Source: Hymenobacter lapidarius
Lineage (GTDB): Bacteria > Bacteroidota > Bacteroidia > Cytophagales > Hymenobacteraceae
NCBI RefSeq assembly: GCF_001816145.1
Contig: NZ_MDZB01000073.1
Location: 1-64,000, forward strand
Direction of reading: 5' to 3'
Length of the DNA stretch: 64,000 nucleotides
Shown here: piece by piece, positions 59,533 to 64,000 of the stretch
Layout: each line of letters starts with the position of its first letter
Numbering within the stretch: the stretch's first letter is position 1
Position numbers and translations under genes: made by a program
The notes under the pieces: generated by a model
What the model saw: only the letters and a program-made list of their open reading frames with translations
Told to the model about the DNA's origin: nothing
The model's database searches: none

Positions 59533-60378
59533 CTAGCGTCGTTGCTGGCTGCTCACAGCCTGCTGCACTTCCTGCACGCTGGCATCAAAGTCGAAGGAAT
59601 CATACACGCGGTAGAAATTTTGCGGGTCGGCCACGCGGGAGTAGGCAAATTTGGCCAGCTCCACTCGGGACGACTCAAAGCTCAGGCTGCGCAGCAGGCG
59701 CTTCAAATCATCGGCCTGAATGCTGCTTTGGCTCAGGGCATCCTTGGCGATGCCCAGCTTGCTGGCATCGGAGGTGCGCTGCTGGAGCGTTTGCATTAGG
59801 GCGTCCACGTCCTGCGGGAGCAGGGTGCGGTAGCTGCCCCCGGTGGAGTTCGGGTAGTAGCCCGGGTCGTCCGGGCCGTCCGGGTTGTCGTTGTCGTAGC
59901 CGTTGTTCTGGTTGCTGCTGTAGGGGTAGTTAGTGCCTGGGCTGGCCTGGCCGTAGGGCGTGGGGCGGTTGTATTGCCCCTGGCCGTAGGCCTGGTTGTA
60001 GCCGTTGCGGTAGCCGCCGCCTCGGCCGTACAATGCCACGGCGCTTACCTGCCGTAAACTGAGGGGGCGGCCAGGACGGGCAATGAGCACAAACGTGGTT
60101 TCGAGGCCGGGCTCCAGCCACACGCGGCTGCGGAAGCGCACGGCCCCGCCGCGAGCAGTAGGCACCGTGAAATCGGCCCAATGGGCGCCGGGCGCCAGCC
60201 GGTCCACGTGCACCTGCCGGGCCACGCCCCGGGTCAGGGGCTGGCCGTCGAGCACCAACCCAAACGGCACGCCTTGCTCCGAAGCGAAGTTAACGTTGGC
60301 TGGTGGCGCCGGATGAGCCAGGGCGGGAACGATGGTGGCAACTAAGCCAGCCAGGGCAAGAAGTAAGGCCTTTTTCAT
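59533..60378 (-). CDS. DUF4476 domain secreted protein
   Basis: A 281-residue protein with a signal peptide (MKKALLLALAGLVATIVPAL), an N-terminal beta-type domain, a Gly/Tyr/Asn/Pro-rich linker (about 125-180) and a C-terminal helical DUF4476 domain of about 95 residues (DVDALMQTLQQRTSDASKLG, SFESSRVELAKFAYSRVADP). Function unknown; the family is frequent in Bacteroidota. The start at 60378 follows the signal sequence. Confidence 0.88.
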   Translation of the reverse strand: MKKALLLALAGLVATIVPALAHPAPPANVNFASEQGVPFGLVLDGQPLTRGVARQVHVDRLAPGAHWADFTVPTARGGAVRFRSRVWLEPGLETTFVLIARPGRPLSLRQVSAVALYGRGGGYRNGYNQAYGQGQYNRPTPYGQASPGTNYPYSSNQNNGYDNDNPDGPDDPGYYPNSTGGSYRTLLPQDVDALMQTLQQRTSDASKLGIAKDALSQSSIQADDLKRLLRSLSFESSRVELAKFAYSRVADPQNFYRVYDSFDFDASVQEVQQAVSSQQRR

Positions 60379-60538
60379 GGCGCTCGAAGAAAAAACCAGT
60401 CGCAAAGCCAACTGGTATTTTGCCATTTTCAAAAGCTATGCCACGTTTTAGGGCCGCGTCGGCTGCGTGAAACTTCGAAAACGCACAAAGCCCCCACCAC
60501 CGAGGTCGTGAGGGATTTGCGCAGAGCAGTTGCGCTGG

Positions 60539-62461
60539 CTACTTGGCCACGCGCGTCACCTTAAACTCGGTGCGGCGGTTGCGCTGGTATTCTTCCTCCG
60601 ACTTGGGTGCGGCCACAATCGGGCGGCTTTCGCCGTAGCCGCGGGCCGTGATGCGGGCTTTGTCAATGCCCTTGCTCACAATGTAGTCCACGGCGGCCTG
60701 GGCCCGCTGCTGCGAGAGCTTCTGGTTGTAGGCGTCCTTGCCGCGCTGGTCGGTGTGCGAGCTCAGCTCGATGGAGATTTTGGGGTTGTCCACCAGCGTT
60801 TGCACCAGCGTGTCGAGGCGGATGGCGGCATCGGGGCGGATGTTGAACTTGTCGTAGTCGTAGAAAATGTCTTTGACCTCAATGGCCCGGGCCAGAATGA
60901 TTTTGTTCAGCGTCAGCGTTACCGGCAGCCGAATGTCGTTCATCGAGTTGGGCAGCTGGTCCTGGCTGGGCTTGCGGCCCACGGTGCTCAGGGAGGTGCG
61001 GGCCGCAAAGTCGCCGGGCCGCTCGGCCAGCACGGTGTAGCTCGTTACCGAATCCAGCTTTGAGATGAACTTGCCATCCGGACCGCTGGTAAAGGTCTGG
61101 CGCTGGCCGGTGTTGCTGATGAGCGTGACCTGGGCCCCGGCAATGGGCAGCGTGGTTTTGGCCTTGTCGTCGCGCTCCAGCACCGTGCCGTCCACGTAGA
61201 ATGTGACCAGCTTCGGCGCTTTTTTCTTGAACGTGTAGAGGTCGTCGGAGCCCTTGCCACCTTCACGGTTCGAGCTGAAGAGGCCCATGTCGGCCCCCAT
61301 GGGCACCGGGGCAAAGTCGTCGGCAATGGTGTTCACGTCGGCGCCCAAGTTCACGGCCTGGCCGCCCTGCATCATAAACAGGTCGAGCTTGCCCACGCCG
61401 GGCCGCCCGTCCGAGGCGAAGTACAGCGTGCCATCGGCGGCTACGCCGGGAAAGTTGTCGTTGCCGGCCGTGTTGATGGTTTCGCCCAGGTTTTCGGCCG
61501 GCGAGAAGCGGCCATTGGGTCCCAGCGTGGCCTTATACAGGTCGTTGCCGCCTTGCCCGCCCTTGCGGCTTGAAGCGAAGTACAGCGTGGTGCCGTCGGG
61601 GGCAAAGGCCGGCGAGAAGTCATCGGCGGTCCGGTCGTTGATGTTGGCCAGCACGGGTTCGTCCCAGGCCCCGTTGCGGAAATACGAAATCCAAAGGTCG
61701 ACGCTCAGGTAGCCTTTCTTGCTGCCGTCGTTCGAGCGGGCAAACACCATGGTTTTGCCGTCGGGGGTGTAGGTGGCGCTGGCCTCGTGCTTGTTCTCGG
61801 AGTTGAAGGGGCCTTCCAGCTTGCGGGCGGTGCCGCCGCTCATGGTCGCCGCGTTGTCGAACTTGATGGCGTACAGGTCGTTGAAGTTCTCGCCGTTGCC
61901 CAGGTACTTTTTGCCCTCGCGGCCGGAGGTAAATACCAGGTCGCCGGTGCTGGTCAGCAGGGTGCCGCCAAAGTCCGAAGCCGGGGAGTTCAACGCATCC
62001 ACCGGCAGCACGTCGTATTTGTTCTTGATGGCCGCTATGGCCTTGCTCTCCGTGGCATTCTTGGCGTCGCTTTCGGCGCGGGCGGCCAGGTTGCGGTTGC
62101 CGCCGCTGGTGGCGTAGGTCGTGAACTGCGCGGCGGCTTCATCATATTTGCCGTTGGCGCGCAGGGCCTCGGCGTAGCGGTAGCCGGCGTCGGCGTTTTT
62201 CACGTTGCCATCCAGCGCCGCTTTGTAAAACGACTCGGCCTGCTCCACGCGGTTGGAAAGGCGGTAGGCCTCGCCGATGCGGAAGTTTGAAATCGCCACG
62301 TTTTTGCCTTTGGCCGCATCCGCTTTATACAAGGGAATGGCCAATTCGTACTGGCCGCGCGCAAACTGCTTGTCGCCTTTGCTCATGCTGCCCGTGGTGG
62401 CGCAACCGCCAAGCAAGACAGTAGAGCCAGCCGCGACACAGACGAATAGTAGGTTCCTCAT
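60539..62461 (-). CDS. OmpA-family lipoprotein with TPR and beta-propeller repeats, PorE-like
   Basis: A 640-residue outer-membrane lipoprotein (lipobox LLGGC, Cys20). Order: TPR-like repeats (about 25-140: FARGQYELAIPLYKADAAKG), PD40/WD40-type propeller repeats (about 155-420: SPAFAPDGTTLYFASSRKGG is typical), a carboxypeptidase-regulatory-like domain (about 430-505), and a C-terminal OmpA domain (about 530-640: SSHTDQRGKDAYNQKLSQQR, GYGESRP) that holds peptidoglycan. This is the domain order of PorE, which anchors the type IX secretion system. No other Por genes are near. Confidence 0.9.
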   Translation of the reverse strand: MRNLLFVCVAAGSTVLLGGCATTGSMSKGDKQFARGQYELAIPLYKADAAKGKNVAISNFRIGEAYRLSNRVEQAESFYKAALDGNVKNADAGYRYAEALRANGKYDEAAAQFTTYATSGGNRNLAARAESDAKNATESKAIAAIKNKYDVLPVDALNSPASDFGGTLLTSTGDLVFTSGREGKKYLGNGENFNDLYAIKFDNAATMSGGTARKLEGPFNSENKHEASATYTPDGKTMVFARSNDGSKKGYLSVDLWISYFRNGAWDEPVLANINDRTADDFSPAFAPDGTTLYFASSRKGGQGGNDLYKATLGPNGRFSPAENLGETINTAGNDNFPGVAADGTLYFASDGRPGVGKLDLFMMQGGQAVNLGADVNTIADDFAPVPMGADMGLFSSNREGGKGSDDLYTFKKKAPKLVTFYVDGTVLERDDKAKTTLPIAGAQVTLISNTGQRQTFTSGPDGKFISKLDSVTSYTVLAERPGDFAARTSLSTVGRKPSQDQLPNSMNDIRLPVTLTLNKIILARAIEVKDIFYDYDKFNIRPDAAIRLDTLVQTLVDNPKISIELSSHTDQRGKDAYNQKLSQQRAQAAVDYIVSKGIDKARITARGYGESRPIVAAPKSEEEYQRNRRTEFKVTRVAK

Positions 62462-62568
62462 GAATTGAAAAGTAGGAAAGGGACGGGTACCGGAGAGCAT
62501 TCCCGGCAGGGCAATTTTTAGGATAGCAATAATACTACGTAGCCGTAGGATTTACGAAGCAGCAGGCG

Positions 62569-63081
62569 CTAGGCGGGCTGCTGGCTTTTTTCCTCCTGCC
62601 CAAAGTAGCGCGCCAGCCAGGTTTCGCCCGCCGGGCGTGGCCAGGTGGTATCCAGCTCACCCTTAGTGGCTAACGTATTGTCAAAGTAGAAGGTATCGGG
62701 GGCCAGGGTTCCTTCGGCCACGGCTGCTTTGAGTTCATTGCGCTTCATCAGATGTACCACGCCGCCTTGCAGAAATGCCATTCGGGACTTGTCCAACAGC
62801 TCCACGCCGAGCAGTTGTTCCAGCTGCGCCACAAACCGCACCGAGGCATCAATGGAACAGCCGCTGGCACCGGCCACGCCCTCATCAAGCCCTACCACCA
62901 GAAACTGCTGATGCAGAAACTCCGCTGAGGCGTGGAGGGTGTTGCCGTGGCTGGTCCACTCTTCGGCAAAGCGGGCCAGGGCGGGCAGTGCGCCCATTAT
63001 TTCCGGGCTGGTGAGCGGTCGGCTGGCCTGGTATATCCACACCCGGGCGCTGGGTGGCAGCTGGTCGAAGGAAACGTACAT
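62569..63081 (-). CDS. Small cytosolic protein annotated as ABC transporter ATPase in relatives
   Basis: A 170-residue protein beginning MYVSFDQLPPSARVWIYQAS. A protein family of this size in Bacteroidota carries the same opening and has been labelled ABC transporter ATPase, but I see no Walker A, signature or Walker B motif here, so that name is doubtful. The rest is mixed alpha/beta with GVVHLMKRNELKAAVAEGTL. The start at 63081 is set by the family opening. Confidence 0.8.
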   Translation of the reverse strand: MYVSFDQLPPSARVWIYQASRPLTSPEIMGALPALARFAEEWTSHGNTLHASAEFLHQQFLVVGLDEGVAGASGCSIDASVRFVAQLEQLLGVELLDKSRMAFLQGGVVHLMKRNELKAAVAEGTLAPDTFYFDNTLATKGELDTTWPRPAGETWLARYFGQEEKSQQPA

Positions 63082-63084
63082 ATG

Positions 63085-63299
63085 TCTGAACCGCGGATTT
63101 ATCGGATTGGTCGGATTTTGTGGATGTCCGGTGCGGTCCACTCTCGCAGGCAAGGTGCCGGACTCAACAACGTACTTGGTTCAACAAAAATGCTGCATAA
63201 AAATTGCGCCGCCGCGCTACCAACTGGCAGCACGGCGGCGCAGGGTCGCCCACAAAATCCGAATAATCCGGGCAATCCGACCAATCCGCGGTTCAGACT
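63085..63299. repeat. Long AATCCG inverted repeat with internal hairpin
   Basis: GTCTGAACCGCGGATT near 63085 is complementary to AATCCGCGGTTCAGAC ending at 63299; the arms contain runs of ATCGGATT / AATCCGA units. Within the loop a GCGCCGCCG/CGGCGGCGC hairpin (about 63207-63242) may be a terminator for the leftward neighbour. Shares its unit with 35649-35700. Confidence 0.75.
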
Positions 63300-64000
63300 A
63301 GGCGTTGATGCCTTCGGCCGAAGCCACTAGCTCGGCCAGGTCGAAGACCTGGACTTTGCTTTCCTGCTCCTTATTTTTCACGCCGTCGCTCATCATCGTC
63401 ATGCAGAACGGGCAGCTCACCGCGATGATGCTGCCCTGCAGGTCGTGGGCACTGGGCGTGCTGGTTTCCGTTTCCACGCCGCCCAGGTTAGCCAAGGCTT
63501 CGGCCTTACCGGCCAGCGTGGCCAGGGCTTCCTCGGTGCGCTCGATGTTGATTTCCTTCTTGCCCGGCTCGGCTTCTTTCCACATCTGGGCACCGCCGGC
63601 GCCGCAGCAGAGGCCGTTGGCGCGGCTGCGCTTCATCTCCACCAAGTCGGCGTCGAGGGCAGCCAGCACGTCGCGCGGGGCTTCGTAGATGTTGTTGGCG
63701 CGGCCCAGGTAGCAGCTGTCGTGGAAGGTGATGCGGCGGCCTTTGAAGCTCTCGCCCCCGGTCACGCCCACCTTGCCCTCGTTGATAAGCTGCTGCAGGT
63801 AGGTGCTGTGGTGAATTACCTCATAGTCGCCGCCCAGCGCCGGGTACTCGTTCTTAATGGTGTTGAAGCAGTGCGGGCAGGCCGTCACGATTTTCTTGAT
63901 GCCGTAGCCGTTCAGGGTCGTGATGTTGGTCATGGCCTGCATCTGAAACAGAAACTCGTTGCCGGCGCGCTTGGCGGGGTCGCCGGTGCAGCTTTCTTCC
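63298..64000 (-). CDS. CCG-domain Fe-S protein, heterodisulfide reductase-like (partial, 5' end outside window)
   Basis: The visible 233 residues run from EESCTGDPAKRAGNEFLFQM to the stop at 63298, and the frame is open to the window edge, so the start is missing. It has two Cys-rich CCG-type units, IKKIVTACPHCFNTIKNEYP with SCYLGRANNIY, and ANGLCCGAGGAQMW with VSCPFCMTMM. These bind Fe-S or bridge electron carriers in heterodisulfide reductase-like and LutA-type proteins. Its electron partner is not visible. Confidence 0.9.
   Translation of the reverse strand, partial: EESCTGDPAKRAGNEFLFQMQAMTNITTLNGYGIKKIVTACPHCFNTIKNEYPALGGDYEVIHHSTYLQQLINEGKVGVTGGESFKGRRITFHDSCYLGRANNIYEAPRDVLAALDADLVEMKRSRANGLCCGAGGAQMWKEAEPGKKEINIERTEEALATLAGKAEALANLGGVETETSTPSAHDLQGSIIAVSCPFCMTMMSDGVKNKEQESKVQVFDLAELVASAEGINA

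Overview
The window is a high-GC chromosomal segment of a Bacteroidota bacterium, most like Hymenobacter or a close Cytophagales relative. The basis is gene content (RNase Y next to ZapA, DUF4270, DUF4476, DUF1573, DUF4293 and DUF349 proteins, a PorE-like type IX secretion lipoprotein, a CrtY lycopene cyclase, TIGR02943-like sigma factor), the TTG-N19-21-TAnnTTTG promoters, and intergenic palindromes typical of that group. It is mainly core genome. I see no rRNA operon, prophage, CRISPR array or intact insertion sequence. Two tandem proline tRNAs are present.

Layout. 1-10 kb: an outer-membrane-type lipoprotein, rny, zapA, a coiled-coil partner, a secreted M16 protease and pheT. 10-19 kb: DUF1684 protein, M1 aminopeptidase, TonB receptor, radC, a membrane metallophosphoesterase and two secreted proteins. 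19.3-19.9 kb: a scar in which a uvsE remnant is joined to an IS630-type transposase remnant. 20-27.6 kb: glmS, DUF4270 lipoprotein and a one-domain glycogen-synthase homologue reading left; panC, a flippase-like membrane protein, an RfaE2-type adenylyltransferase and a zinc metallopeptidase reading right. 27.8-35.5 kb: LuxR-type regulator, small membrane and secreted proteins, EttA, DUF349, DUF2795, an orphan ABC ATPase and crtY. 35.7-45 kb: LOG-type protein, two amino-acid dehydrogenases, an ArsR-like regulator and a left-reading block nusB, ytxH, NAD isocitrate dehydrogenase, DUF1573, yajC, ybbR-like, coaE. 45-52 kb: two ABC exporters, VOC protein, a secreted protein with a sorting-like C-terminus, tRNA-Pro(GGG) and tRNA-Pro(CGG), and a GyrI-like protein. 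52-56.8 kb: accessory block with an ECF sigma and zinc anti-sigma pair facing DUF1223, DM13 and beta-barrel genes, then a broken metalloprotease. 56.8-64 kb: truA, thiolase, DUF4293, DUF4476, PorE-like lipoprotein, a small cytosolic protein and the edge of a Fe-S CCG protein.

Three genes are broken (uvsE, the beta-barrel gene at 52.2-53.0 kb, the DUF5700-like protease at 55.7-56.8 kb). The most system-like cluster is 52.2-55.5 kb: a redox-type sigma/anti-sigma pair divergent from three envelope genes. Other points worth attention are a glycogen-synthase homologue lacking its substrate motif, overlapping divergent promoters at 24.35 kb, a palindrome between divergent promoters at 45.17 kb, a possible leader peptide before the ArsR gene, and several families of long intergenic inverted repeats, some of which have been read into protein ends.
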